NCBI GenBank assembly: GCA_025451075.1
Contig: JANWLA010000029.1
Location: 1 to 36,213, forward strand
From: Nitrosotalea sp.
GTDB lineage: Archaea > Thermoproteota > Nitrososphaeria > Nitrososphaerales > Nitrosopumilaceae
Direction of reading: 5' to 3'
DNA: 36,213 nt
Shown here piece by piece: positions 24,750-32,567 of this stretch (the first letter of the stretch is position 1; each line of letters opens with the position of its first letter). The notes under the pieces were generated by a model. The model was given only the letters and a program-made list of their open reading frames with translations, ran no database searches and had not been told where the DNA came from. The position numbers and the translations under genes were made by a program.

Positions 24750-25652
24750 ATGACTTTATTCTATGAAATTGAGCAGTCTTGTATTAATTCAAAAATAAAA
24801 ATTGTAATGTTGTGTTGTTTTGTGGCACTTGTCACGTCGGCATTTTTTTCAACCGTTCAATATGTTGCTGCTGAATCACTCTTGCCTCCTACCGAAGCCC
24901 CGATTGTGGTAAAAATTGACAAGGACCGGTATAACAGGGGGGATATTATGATAATATCAGGTGAGGTCAAAAGCGTTGTAGCTGGCATGCCGCTAACAAT
25001 TCAGATACTTGATCCTGACAATAATCTGGTTCACATTGAGCAAGTATCAGTTGCAATGGATGGAAGATTTTCACTATCTGTAAAAGTTGACGGTCCAGTG
25101 TGGAGCATACCAGGTCAGTATTCCCTTGTGGCCCAATATGGATTCAAACATGTCTCTGCAATTGTGAACTTTGAGTTTGAGCAGGCAGATGTACCAGCAG
25201 CAGGTGTGTTCAATGTAAAGGACTTGTCCAGTGGACAAAACTTTGATCTAAACTATACCATTAGTGGAGGACAAGTCAAAAGCATGGTAATTGATCCTCA
25301 GGATATCTCACTTGTTGTGCAAATAGATTCTGCAACATCTGGTATGGTTCATCTCCAAGTGCCAAGGCTGTTGCTTGACGCAAAAAAGCCAAGCAATGCT
25401 GACGAATCATTTCTGGTCCTAGTGGATGACAATGAGATGACATCATTTCATGAGGAGGCATCTGATTATGGGTACAGGTACCTTGACATTCCTATTGTAA
25501 ATGGCGACTCTAAAATTGAAATTATCGGTACTAGTGTGATTCCAGAGTTTGAAAATATTTCCAGTCTGGTATTTGTCTTGGCAGTTGGATTGGTAACAGT
25601 CTTTACTTTGATGTCCGGTAAAAAAACGAGTCTAAAACTGTTGAATCTTTAA
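24750..25652 (+). CDS. Ig-like exported protein with PEF-type C-terminal anchor
   Basis: A 300-residue protein with an N-terminal membrane/signal segment (about 18-40). An Ig/macroglobulin-like domain covers about 50-145 (IVVKIDKDRYNRGDIMIISG, then SIPGQYSLVAQYG). A second beta domain (about 155-265) resembles the pre-anchor domains of the genes at 4319 and 35058. The tail SVIPEFENISSLVFVLAVGL followed by a basic end (SGKKTSLK) fits a PEF-type sorting anchor. It is probably exposed at the cell surface. The start is ATG 24750; the 17 residues before the hydrophobic core are longer than usual, so the ATG at codon 20 is possible. It ends one base before the convergent wHTH-DUF4443 gene. Confidence 0.82.
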   Translation: MTLFYEIEQSCINSKIKIVMLCCFVALVTSAFFSTVQYVAAESLLPPTEAPIVVKIDKDRYNRGDIMIISGEVKSVVAGMPLTIQILDPDNNLVHIEQVSVAMDGRFSLSVKVDGPVWSIPGQYSLVAQYGFKHVSAIVNFEFEQADVPAAGVFNVKDLSSGQNFDLNYTISGGQVKSMVIDPQDISLVVQIDSATSGMVHLQVPRLLLDAKKPSNADESFLVLVDDNEMTSFHEEASDYGYRYLDIPIVNGDSKIEIIGTSVIPEFENISSLVFVLAVGLVTVFTLMSGKKTSLKLLNL

Positions 25653-25653
25653 T

Positions 25654-26292
25654 TTAGTGTTTTTCATGATCTTCTATTGTATACAAGGCTGCACTTTTTG
25701 CAGCCATCTCGGCAATTTTTTTATTCTGTGAACTTCCAATTATTATTACATCATTTTGTTCTGGTTCTAGTTTTTTCATTATCAGCAAATGTATCTTTTG
25801 ATCGTTTCGCATCAAGTCTTCGCCAGTTCCTGGCAAGACCAGTCTCTCATTTTTACAAATCAGAGTGGTTGCCCCAACCGCACCTGCTTTAATTGCAGCA
25901 TCCCGTTGTTCAATTCCGCTTTTGATGTTGTAAGCCATATCCTTTAGCAAAACAGCATGATTGAACTTTCCAAGGGCAACTGAGCACTTGGAAATATCCA
26001 TCTCTCTTGGAATTGAGAGGCGCAATTTGGCGTAAAGTGTTTCTCCCTTGCTTGTAAGCCACATGCCTGCGTTAGAGTTTTCGACAAGGTTGTACATCTT
26101 TAAGTGTTTGACTAGTGTCTTAATAGAGCCCTCTCCAAGACCAAGCTCTTGCATCATAAGTGATCTGCTTATTTTCTTGTTGTCCGCCATCATCTGCATT
26201 GTCTTGAAGACATGGACCAGATCAAAACTTAGCATTCTGCTTGGAGCATGTCTTTGTGCAACTTTGGAGAGCAAATTTATTATTTGATGCAT
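25654..26292 (-). CDS. Winged-helix transcription regulator with DUF4443 domain
   Basis: A 212-residue archaeal protein. The N-terminal half is a winged helix (about 20-90; ISRSLMMQELGLGEGSIKTL and the wing GMWLTSKGETLYAKL). The C-terminal DUF4443 domain (about 105-205) includes MAYNIKSGIEQRDAAIKAGA, the strand ATTLICKNERLVLPG and DVIIIGSSQNKKIAEMAAKS. The family is archaeal and probably senses a small ligand to control transcription. It is divergent from CbtB (108 bases apart), so regulation of cbtB is possible but unproven. It ends next to the PEF-anchored gene. Confidence 0.82.
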   Translation of the reverse strand: MHQIINLLSKVAQRHAPSRMLSFDLVHVFKTMQMMADNKKISRSLMMQELGLGEGSIKTLVKHLKMYNLVENSNAGMWLTSKGETLYAKLRLSIPREMDISKCSVALGKFNHAVLLKDMAYNIKSGIEQRDAAIKAGAVGATTLICKNERLVLPGTGEDLMRNDQKIHLLIMKKLEPEQNDVIIIGSSQNKKIAEMAAKSAALYTIEDHEKH

Positions 26293-26367
26293 TTTACTTT
26301 GAGACTTGGGACTGTAGTATCAAATTTAAATCTAGTATGAAATCGAGTCGGATAAACCATCCAATTG

Positions 26368-26375
26368 TTTAAATA
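26368..26375 (+). promoter_or_regulatory. TATA box of the CbtB gene
   Basis: TTTAAATA is centred 28 bases before the ATG at 26400, the spacing expected for a leaderless archaeal transcript. Seen directly in sequence; activity inferred. Confidence 0.55.
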
Positions 26376-26399
26376 TTCACCTGCAGAACGAAAATAGAA

Positions 26400-26627
26400 A
26401 TGGTTAACACATCGCAAATCACAAAGACACAGCATGCGGTTCCAATAATTGCTGCAGCAGTCTTGTTTGCAATATTTGGGCTGGGATACTTTGTAGTGGG
26501 CTTTGACCAAGGACAGATATTTAGTATATTTGAAGGACAGTCAGCATATGCCCAGATGAATGGCGTTGGATACATGCACGAGTTTACTCATGATATGAGA
26601 CACGCATCTGGTTTTCCATGCCACTAG
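26400..26627 (+). CDS. cbtB: CbtB-family small membrane protein (putative cobalt transport subunit)
   Basis: A 75-residue protein with one membrane helix (about 13-33) and the family's C-terminal histidine motif HEFTHDMRHASGFPCH, here at the very end. CbtB proteins accompany the CbtA membrane protein and are linked to cobalt uptake because of B12-dependent regulation in bacteria; the terminal His/Cys cluster is a probable metal ligand. No cbtA is adjacent in this window. A TATA box lies 28 bases upstream of the ATG and a strong T-rich stretch follows, so it is transcribed alone. Cobalt supply matters because thaumarchaea make cobalamin. Confidence 0.85.
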   Translation: MVNTSQITKTQHAVPIIAAAVLFAIFGLGYFVVGFDQGQIFSIFEGQSAYAQMNGVGYMHEFTHDMRHASGFPCH

Positions 26628-26630
26628 TGG

Positions 26631-26660
26631 TTTTTCAGTAAATTTTTTATTTTTCTTTTC
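26631..26660 (+). terminator. T-rich terminator after cbtB
   Basis: Successive T5, T6, T5 and T4 runs follow the cbtB stop within 35 bases, an archaeal-type oligo-T terminator. Inferred from sequence. Confidence 0.5.
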
Positions 26661-26770
26661 TAGTTTTAGCCTTTGGCTTTTTTGATTCATGTTGTATTGT
26701 ATTTAGCTTATTCAAAATGAAAAAACATGGACATAAGGGCTACTGTCTTGTATGAAACTCATTCAACTAG

Positions 26771-26814
26771 AAGGGGACTCAGATCTTCTATTGGTGGTCT
26801 GACCGACCCCTTTT
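26771..26814 (+). other. Imperfect hairpin followed by T tract
   Basis: AAGGGG (26771-26776) can pair with CCCCTT (26807-26812), and inside it CAGA (26780-26783) can pair with TCTG (26798-26801). T residues follow the 3' arm. It lies between cbtB and the convergent gene at 26852. It could be a processed 3' end or a small RNA, and no RNA family is recognised. The rest of the gap (26661-26770, 26815-26851) shows only AT-rich sequence. Confidence 0.3.
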
Positions 26815-26851
26815 AATTTACAGAAAATATGATTCTTGTATTTTTCTATGA

Positions 26852-27631
26852 TTATGGGTAGCAGTCAAATGTTCCAGGAGGTGGATTTTTTATCATATTC
26901 TGAAATTCTACTGCCGGATATTTCTTGTCTACTGCATATGGGATGAATCCAAAGATTGGAGCGTCTATAGAAGTTGTAATTGTTGCCTTGGTTGGATCAA
27001 ATGTGGAATTTTGTTGTCCTATCTTGGTTACCGCATCCTTGTTTATTGCAAATATTCCATCTAGTGTCACAGCTGATTTTGGAGATAATGTAGAGCCTCC
27101 CATAGTAGCTTTTTCTATGATATCTGTATTATAGAATGCATCAATCTCATACTTGGTAAATGTGGCAGGAAAATACGATGGATTGCACGCATCTGTCTGT
27201 ATGCTAAGCTCGGTATCTGAAATTGCTACCTGCTGGCCGTGATGAGGACGAAACTGTAAATTGTTTACTGCATAAACATCAAGCCCGATATAGGCTACAA
27301 TTATTATTGCAATTATGATTCCTGCTACCGCATATTTTTTTGGAGATCTTTTTGTGGGCTCTGCAACGGGTGTTTCTTGTGTTGGAGTATCTGGACTTGA
27401 CTCTGGAACTACATTATCAAAGACATTTTCTGGCTTGGAATCTGTGGGTGTATCATCTGAAGCTGGACTTGATTTAGGCTGGCTTTGTGTCAAACTCTCA
27501 ATGTATTGATGATCCTTAAAAGAGACTGGTTCACCGTTTTTGATTGCAGCCAAAACATTTTGTAATCTTCCAACATCACATCTCTCGGATCTTATCAATT
27601 CTTCAATTGTGCTGATAAGATCTTCTGACAT
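26852..27631 (-). CDS. Membrane-anchored protein: 'MSED' N-domain plus LEA-like extracellular domain
   Basis: The 259-residue product has three parts. The N-terminal cytoplasmic domain (about 1-50) is related to the SHOCT protein at 15652, sharing MSED, TI..LI, RL, KNG.P and D..YI. A Pro/Ser/Thr-rich linker (about 50-98) follows, then a membrane helix (about 100-120). The extracellular domain (about 130-250) resembles an LEA14/WHy beta-sandwich (VAISDTELSIQTDACNPSYF, then LSPKSAVTLDGIFAIN). It ends in a cysteine pair partner (FDCYP) that may bond with C152 of DACNP. It would link a cytoplasmic module to the exterior. The LEA assignment is moderate only. Confidence 0.75.
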   Translation of the reverse strand: MSEDLISTIEELIRSERCDVGRLQNVLAAIKNGEPVSFKDHQYIESLTQSQPKSSPASDDTPTDSKPENVFDNVVPESSPDTPTQETPVAEPTKRSPKKYAVAGIIIAIIIVAYIGLDVYAVNNLQFRPHHGQQVAISDTELSIQTDACNPSYFPATFTKYEIDAFYNTDIIEKATMGGSTLSPKSAVTLDGIFAINKDAVTKIGQQNSTFDPTKATITTSIDAPIFGFIPYAVDKKYPAVEFQNMIKNPPPGTFDCYP

Positions 27632-27747
27632 TCTTTGAAAGCGATTTATTCTTAATTTAAAGCAAGTGTATGCCTTGGTGAGAAACTTGGCTAGTGGATT
27701 TTTAGAGAAAAACTGGAATCAAATAAGAAATAATATACAATCAAAAG

Positions 27748-28044
27748 CTAGTATCTGATCTTAATCTCTTGGGCAATTTCTAAGAATTTCTGCATCTCTT
27801 GGTAAAACTTGATTCCCTTCTCTGTGATGGTATAACTGCGGCTTTTCTTGTCTGATTTTAATTCCATGAGTCCAAAGTCTATTAGTTTTTGGCATTTTTC
27901 CATTGCTGTATAGTGTGATAGGTTGGCCCTTCTTGCAATTGAAGATATTATTGTACCCTGCATGCCGCAGTCCATTGCAATCTGTAGTATCTCTGAGATT
28001 ATTCCAACCTCTGATCTGTATTGCTGTTTCATGCTTACTGCCAT
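27748..28044 (-). CDS. Winged-helix DNA-binding protein (ArnR1-like)
   Basis: A 98-residue single-domain archaeal winged-helix protein. The recognition region is SIARRANLSHYTAMEKCQKL (about 39-58), then the wing (LKSDKKSRSYTITEKGIKFY) and a C-terminal helix likely used for dimerisation. This layout matches the ArnR1-like/DUF4364-like group of small archaeal regulators. The start is ATG 28044, or the ATG at codon 5. It is divergent from the MarR gene across an 89-base gap to the first MarR ATG, so the two may regulate each other. Confidence 0.82.
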   Translation of the reverse strand: MAVSMKQQYRSEVGIISEILQIAMDCGMQGTIISSIARRANLSHYTAMEKCQKLIDFGLMELKSDKKSRSYTITEKGIKFYQEMQKFLEIAQEIKIRY

Positions 28045-28111
28045 TTAGATTGCCACCATTGTAACTTGTCTTGTGGAGATTAGTTTCATATCTTTTGTAT
28101 TAGAACAAGGT

Positions 28112-28142
28112 CTATATATTCATTAGCTTCCTAATGATTAGG
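28112..28142 (+). promoter_or_regulatory. TATA box and perfect palindrome at the MarR promoter
   Basis: CTATATATT (from about 28112) is a clear TATA box. Downstream lies the perfect 13-base palindrome CCTAATGATTAGG (28130-28142), overlapped by a second inverted repeat CATTAG/CTAATG (28121-28126/28131-28136). The predicted transcription start, about 25 bases after the TATA box, falls within the palindrome. A bound dimer would block initiation, which fits MarR autorepression. The sequence is seen directly; the binding is inferred. Confidence 0.6.
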
Positions 28143-28148
28143 AATCAA

Positions 28149-28628
28149 ATGAAACAGTTTGATTATGAAAACAGCATAGGATTTGTGGTATACTCTGCAT
28201 CAAAGATGATGCAAAAGGCCTTTGATCTTGAACTGCGAGATAAAACCGGAATAAACTTGACCCAGTCAAAGGTCATATTTACACTATACATGCAGTCTGG
28301 TCCAACACAACGAGAACTTGCTGATAAAATTGGAGTTGAAAGCCCTACGCTTGTGCCAATAATTGACAAAATGGAAAAAGATGGATATGTTAAAAGAAAA
28401 TCTGATGTCAACGATAGGAGAATAAAGAGGATTTACGCTACCGCCAAGGCTGATTCATTGTGGGATTCTATGATGGAGTGTGCTGGACAAATTAGAAAAG
28501 TCTCAACAAAGGATCTCTCCGAGCAAGAGATAAGATCTGCACTTGAAGTTGTAAAAAAAATAACAGAAAATTTGACAAGACATCTTGGAGATTCTCAAAC
28601 TACCGATCTAAAAAAGATGAAGGACTAA
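28149..28628 (+). CDS. MarR-family transcription regulator
   Basis: A winged-helix dimer of the MarR family, with the recognition segment GPTQRELADKIGVESPTLVP (about residues 52-71 of the long form), the wing KRKSDVNDRRIKRIYATAKA with the conserved D-R-R wing motif, and N- and C-terminal dimerisation helices. The family senses phenolic or oxidative signals; the ligand here is unknown. ATG 28134 lies inside the promoter palindrome only about 20 bases from the TATA box, so ATG 28149 (MKQFDYENS) is the better start, giving 159 residues. Autorepression through the palindrome is likely. Confidence 0.87.
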   Translation: MKQFDYENSIGFVVYSASKMMQKAFDLELRDKTGINLTQSKVIFTLYMQSGPTQRELADKIGVESPTLVPIIDKMEKDGYVKRKSDVNDRRIKRIYATAKADSLWDSMMECAGQIRKVSTKDLSEQEIRSALEVVKKITENLTRHLGDSQTTDLKKMKD

Positions 28629-28874
28629 AAGAAAATTCTTTGTTTTGGTATTGAAAAATTGCGCAGTTATGCTGTAGCAATAAAAGACAATTCTGTGATA
28701 TTTTTCTAAAATGGTACATGTGTAAAACCCCGAGAGAAGACCTGTTGGATATTTGTAGTTGAGATGCGATGATTGTGCTTGTGGTACTCATACAAGCGAT
28801 TTTCCTTGAAAAAAGGGCCAAAAACCACAGTTTGTAACCAATCCATATTTACTGGTGGTACTAACTAGAGTGAG
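28629..28874. other. Intergenic gap with one small hairpin
   Basis: A 246-base gap between the MarR gene and the micro-gene at 28875. It holds an inverted repeat GCTTGT/ACAAGC (28777-28782/28792-28797) inside a possible 22-codon frame (28769-28837), for which there is no other support, and a TATA-like box at 28844-28851 for the next gene. I see nothing else in it. Confidence 0.4.
28844..28851 (+). promoter_or_regulatory. TATA box of the 57-codon gene
   Basis: CATATTTA is centred 27 bases before the ATG at 28875, the spacing of a leaderless archaeal promoter. It supports the short reading frame downstream. Confidence 0.5.
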
Positions 28875-29048
28875 ATGTCGATACTCAAATCAATTGGGCG
28901 CGTTTTGGTGTTAATTGTAAGTGGAATTGCAATTGTAGTTGTGGGCGGATTTATGATGGGTGCTGTGGCAAAATTGTATTTGCCAGGTCACAAAAAGGAC
29001 CGACAAGAACCGCCTGAAAAATTTTATGAACGCAAAAAAACAGATTAA
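28875..29048 (+). CDS. 57-residue single-pass membrane micro-protein
   Basis: A short frame (ATG 28875, TAA 29046-29048) encoding a basic N-terminus (MSILKSIGRV), one strong membrane helix (about 9-35, rich in Val, Ile and Gly) and a highly charged cytoplasmic-type tail (HKKDRQEPPEKFYERKK). Three features support it: a TATA box at the leaderless spacing, a helix with flanking charges and the absence of another gene here. It could be a small regulator or subunit of a membrane complex. No homologue is recognised. Confidence 0.6.
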   Translation: MSILKSIGRVLVLIVSGIAIVVVGGFMMGAVAKLYLPGHKKDRQEPPEKFYERKKTD

Positions 29049-29079
29049 TATAAACCTCGGAAATTTTTGAATACTAGAC

Positions 29080-29733
29080 ATGACACAAGCAAACACTGAT
29101 TCGCAAATTTCAAAGTTACACTCTATCAAATATTTTACTCCGGCACGATCTATTGTAGAGGCAAACTCTCTCTTACCAAAGGTATCAGAGATTGTAGAAA
29201 AATATACTCAAGCCCTGATGACTTGGAAAAAAGAAAATGATACACTGCAACATGCTTCTGATTCACTTTGGGATCTGGCACGAGTTGCAGCGTTAAACTC
29301 GAACAAGACCAACACTTGGGATTCTGCATGGAATTTTGCATGGAAAGAAGCAAGTCAGGCTGCTCGTAATAATTATGGATGGTATGGAAGTGAGTTTCTC
29401 ACCGGCGAAACTGCAAGAGATGCTGCCCGAGACGCTGCAAAATATGCTGCAAGATATGTAGTGTTTGAATCAGTCAAAGACAATCTTGGTGGGGCAAATC
29501 CATTTGAATATATTATTGAACTATATGCAATGGGTCTTAGACCGACATATTTTAGAAAAGTTGACGAACAGGAAAAATTTGTAGTAGATTTTCCGTTAAT
29601 TGTAAATGGCAAAAACGTAGTTGGATGTTATTTGCATGGTGATAGTGAGATATCTTTTACACACCAATGGATTGAATACTGCACAAATCTCAAACCTGTG
29701 AATAACCCTGATTCCAAGAGATCATTTGCATAA
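29080..29733 (+). CDS. Ala/Trp-rich helical hypothetical protein
   Basis: A 217-residue soluble protein. Its centre (about 65-130) has short Ala/Trp/Asp repeats (DSLWDLARVAAL, DSAWNFAWKEASQAAR, TARDAARDAAKYAARY) that should form stacked amphipathic helices. The C-terminal part (about 130-205) is a mixed region with strands (KFVVDFPLIVNGKNVVGCYL). I do not recognise a named family; similar Ala-Ala-Arg-Asp repeat proteins occur in thaumarchaea as far as I recall. A TATA-like stretch (TTAATATAAA, about 29045-29055) precedes the ATG by about 30 bases. Function unknown. Confidence 0.72.
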   Translation: MTQANTDSQISKLHSIKYFTPARSIVEANSLLPKVSEIVEKYTQALMTWKKENDTLQHASDSLWDLARVAALNSNKTNTWDSAWNFAWKEASQAARNNYGWYGSEFLTGETARDAARDAAKYAARYVVFESVKDNLGGANPFEYIIELYAMGLRPTYFRKVDEQEKFVVDFPLIVNGKNVVGCYLHGDSEISFTHQWIEYCTNLKPVNNPDSKRSFA

Positions 29734-29746
29734 AAGATGCACAGCC

Positions 29747-29754
29747 CTTAAGTA
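29747..29754 (+). promoter_or_regulatory. TATA-like box of the 37-codon frame
   Basis: CTTAAGTA is centred about 28 bases before ATG 29778, the leaderless spacing. It lends modest support to the micro-gene. Confidence 0.4.
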
Positions 29755-29777
29755 TTGCAATTTTTTACCAAATAAAC

Positions 29778-29891
29778 ATGTGCGAAATGATTGACGAGAT
29801 TGAAATTGAACAACTACGAATGGTTCTAGCCAGAGCACGAAAAGAGATGCTAGAGCCAGCAAAAGAGATTCCGCTTGCGGCTGTTGCCTAG
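29778..29891 (+). CDS. 37-residue acidic micro-protein
   Basis: A short frame (MCEMIDEIEIEQLRMVLARA then RKEMLEPAKEI, ending PLAAVA and TAG at 29889-29891) predicted to be a single amphipathic helix, acidic then basic. Its codons look like those of neighbouring genes, and a TATA-like box lies at the leaderless distance. The stop overlaps the stop of the convergent gene at 29888 by 4 bases, an arrangement seen repeatedly in this window. A chance frame of this length is possible. Confidence 0.4.
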   Translation: MCEMIDEIEIEQLRMVLARARKEMLEPAKEIPLAAVA

Positions 29892-30205
29892 TAATTCCAC
29901 TCGTTTGAAATATTGTTCCAAAGGGAACGATATGGTTTTGCATCTTTTGCAATTTCTTCTCTGATTCGATGCTCTATTGAAAAATACATGTTTTCAAGTG
30001 CATCAACGCCGCCATCTGCAAATAATTCCTGACCAATTTCCTTTATCCTGTTTTCCTTGGTAGAATAATCTGAAGCGTCAGAATTTTGGATGCAGTATGT
30101 TATGAGGTCATACAACTCTTCTTCAAGGTATGCATCCAACTTGATCTTGGAACCATTGCTAACTGTATAAAAGTTCTCGATCGTTCCATGTGGAATTGAT
30201 TGCAA
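29888..30205 (-). CDS. Small acidic hypothetical protein
   Basis: A 105-residue, helix-rich, acidic protein. No signal peptide, membrane segment or known motif. Helices are predicted about 22-42 (LDAYLEEELYDLITYCIQNS), 50-64 and 68-90 (ALENMYFSIEHRIREEIAKD). The only available start is TTG 30205, since an in-frame TAA lies upstream with no other start codon between. It is divergent from Cdc48 with about 120 bases between them. Function unknown. Confidence 0.6.
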   Translation of the reverse strand: MQSIPHGTIENFYTVSNGSKIKLDAYLEEELYDLITYCIQNSDASDYSTKENRIKEIGQELFADGGVDALENMYFSIEHRIREEIAKDAKPYRSLWNNISNEWNY

Positions 30206-30326
30206 CTGTGGTTTCTTGGCAGATCTGAGGCAGAATTTTAGCTTTTATGGACCCAAGATTCCAAAGGTATAACAAGACATACCTACAAGTATATTCATAG
30301 CCCAAAATTCGGTTCAATTAAAAATA

Positions 30327-32495
30327 TTGGAAGCGTATACCCGTGACGTTGGAAGGGGTGTCACACGTATTGATTATGAATCCATGGACGCACTTGGTGC
30401 ATCAACTGGAGATATTCTAGAAATTACTGGAAAAAGGCGATCAGTAGCACGATGCCTTCCACTATATCCATCCGATGAAGGAAAAGGAATTATCCGAGTG
30501 GATGGACTTGGAAGAAACAACACCGGTGTGGGAATTGGAGATACTGTAACTGTTCGCAAGATAAAGACTGTACCTGCTGAAAAAGTCATAGTTGCACCAC
30601 TTGATTCTATACCTCCAATAGATGAAAGATATCTTACAGACTCGCTAGAAAATATTCCTCTTGTCAAAGGGGATAATATCATGGTGCCATACTTTGGTGG
30701 AAGGTTAACATTTCAAGTAATTGGGATAACTCCTGCTTCTGATGCAGTGCTTGTAACTCCAAAGACCGAGTTTCACATTGCTGAAAAAGGTGAAAGCTTG
30801 CGAGGAGTACCACAGGTATCATACGAAGATATCGGTGGAATGTCTGACGAGATAAGAAAAGTCCGAGAAATGATTGAACTGCCAATGAGGCACCCAGAAA
30901 TATTTGAAAAATTGGGAGTTGAAGCTCCAAAAGGTGTTTTGCTATATGGTGTACCTGGAACAGGAAAGACTCTGCTTGCAAAAGCAGTTGCAAATGAAAC
31001 TAATGCTCACTTTATCAGCATATCAGGTCCTGAGATAATGAGCAAGTTTTATGGAGAAAGTGAAGCAAGACTTCGTGAAATATTCAAAGAGGCAAAAGAA
31101 AAAGCACCATCTATTATCTTCGTAGACGAGATTGATTCTATTGCACCAAAAAGAGAAGAGGTAACAGGAGAAGTAGAACGAAGAGTTGTCTCACAAATGT
31201 TATCATTAATGGACGGTCTTGAGGGAAGAGGAAAAGTAATTGTCATTGCTGCAACAAACAGACCTAATGCACTAGACCCAGCTCTTCGAAGACCAGGTAG
31301 ATTTGACAGAGAAATTGAGATCAAAGTTCCTGACAAAAAGGGAAGGCTGGAAATTTTGCTTATTCACACAAGAAACATGCCACTAAACGAAGATATCAAC
31401 TTGGAAAAAATTTCAGGCTCTAGCCATGGTTATGTGGGAGCTGACCTAGAGTATCTATGCAAGGAAGCTGCAATGAAATGTTTGAGAAGATTATTGCCTG
31501 AAATTAATTTGTCTGATGAAAAAATTCCTCCAGAAACTTTGGACAAGTTAATAGTAAATGCTGAAGATTATCAGCTTGCATTTCGTGATGTAACACCAGC
31601 TGGAATGCGTGAAGTATACATTGAAACCCCTGATATTGAATGGACAGAGATCGGTGGGCTTGAAAGTGTAAAGCGAGAACTCCAAGAAGCAGTAGAGTGG
31701 CCAATGAAATATCCTGGATTATACTCTCAACTTGGGTATAGGATGCCACGAGGTATCTTATTGCATGGGCCAAGCGGTACTGGAAAGACACTTCTTGCAA
31801 AAGCAGTTGCAACAGAGAGCGAAGCAAATTTCATCTCTGTAAAAGGTCCTGAATTGTTATCAAAATGGATAGGTGAGTCAGAACGGGGCATTCGAGAGAT
31901 ATTCCGAAGAGCAAGACAATCATCGCCATGTGTAATATTTTTCGATGAGGTTGATTCAATTGCACCAGTTCGAGGAATGGGGGAGAGCGCAACCACTGAA
32001 AAAGTTGTCAGCCAGTTGCTAACAGAAATGGACGGAATTACATCCCTAAACGGTGTAGTGGTAATTGCTGCTACCAACAGGGCAGACATGATTGATTCTG
32101 CATTGCTAAGACCTGGCAGATTTGATAAAATCATTGTAGTACCAATCCCGGACAAGGAAGGAAGATTGAAGATATTGCAGATTAGTTCCAAAAACATTCC
32201 AATTGAAAAAGAGATGGGAACACCAAATGGACTGAATCCTGACTTTGTTGATCTTGCAAAGATTGCAGAAATGACCGATGGCATGAGCGGTGCAGATGTT
32301 GCCGCAATTGCAAATACTGCAGCATCCATTGTACTACATAACTTTGTTGACAAGTATCCTGATCCAAAAGAGGCAGAAAAACAAGTGGAGATGGCAAAAG
32401 TAAAGATGCGAGACTTTGAGGAAGCGGTAAAGAAAGTCAAGATCCAAAAGGAACTAAAGATTGGACAAAAGGTAGCAATATCACACTTTAGGTAA
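30327..32495 (+). CDS. cdc48: Cdc48/VCP-type AAA ATPase
   Basis: A 722-residue double-AAA unfoldase. The N domain (about 1-90) and Cdc48_2 subdomain (about 100-160) are followed by D1 with Walker A GVPGTGKT (208-215) and Walker B DEID (267-270), and D2 with Walker A GPSGTGKT (481-488) and Walker B DEVD (540-543). Second-region-of-homology arginines are present in both rings ([17 protein letters not shown]). It extracts and unfolds proteins using ATP, often feeding the proteasome. The start is TTG 30327; no ATG or GTG exists in frame upstream to the nearest TATA-like stretch (about 30288-30295). The C-terminus (VAISHFR) lacks an HbYX motif. Monocistronic. Confidence 0.95.
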   Translation: MEAYTRDVGRGVTRIDYESMDALGASTGDILEITGKRRSVARCLPLYPSDEGKGIIRVDGLGRNNTGVGIGDTVTVRKIKTVPAEKVIVAPLDSIPPIDERYLTDSLENIPLVKGDNIMVPYFGGRLTFQVIGITPASDAVLVTPKTEFHIAEKGESLRGVPQVSYEDIGGMSDEIRKVREMIELPMRHPEIFEKLGVEAPKGVLLYGVPGTGKTLLAKAVANETNAHFISISGPEIMSKFYGESEARLREIFKEAKEKAPSIIFVDEIDSIAPKREEVTGEVERRVVSQMLSLMDGLEGRGKVIVIAATNRPNALDPALRRPGRFDREIEIKVPDKKGRLEILLIHTRNMPLNEDINLEKISGSSHGYVGADLEYLCKEAAMKCLRRLLPEINLSDEKIPPETLDKLIVNAEDYQLAFRDVTPAGMREVYIETPDIEWTEIGGLESVKRELQEAVEWPMKYPGLYSQLGYRMPRGILLHGPSGTGKTLLAKAVATESEANFISVKGPELLSKWIGESERGIREIFRRARQSSPCVIFFDEVDSIAPVRGMGESATTEKVVSQLLTEMDGITSLNGVVVIAATNRADMIDSALLRPGRFDKIIVVPIPDKEGRLKILQISSKNIPIEKEMGTPNGLNPDFVDLAKIAEMTDGMSGADVAAIANTAASIVLHNFVDKYPDPKEAEKQVEMAKVKMRDFEEAVKKVKIQKELKIGQKVAISHFR

Positions 32496-32513
32496 TTTTT
32501 ACAAAATATTTTT
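32496..32513 (+). terminator. Oligo-T terminator after cdc48
   Basis: T5 directly after the stop and a second T5 eight bases later, a typical archaeal terminator pattern. Inferred from sequence. Confidence 0.45.
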
Positions 32514-32567
32514 AAAATCTTTATAAAATAATGTCTACTCTTGCAGGGGTATCAGACAAAATTATTT

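Noticed and set aside
28769-28837. 22-codon hydrophobic frame in the gap after the MarR gene
   Set aside because: Too short, no TATA box at the right spacing and it contains a hairpin that could explain the pattern.
28741-28860. C/D box small RNA suggested by a GATGATT stretch near 28768
   Set aside because: No exact C box and no CTGA D box within the expected distance.
31727-32440. 237-codon frame opposite cdc48
   Set aside because: Antisense shadow of the conserved D2 ATPase region; no independent support.
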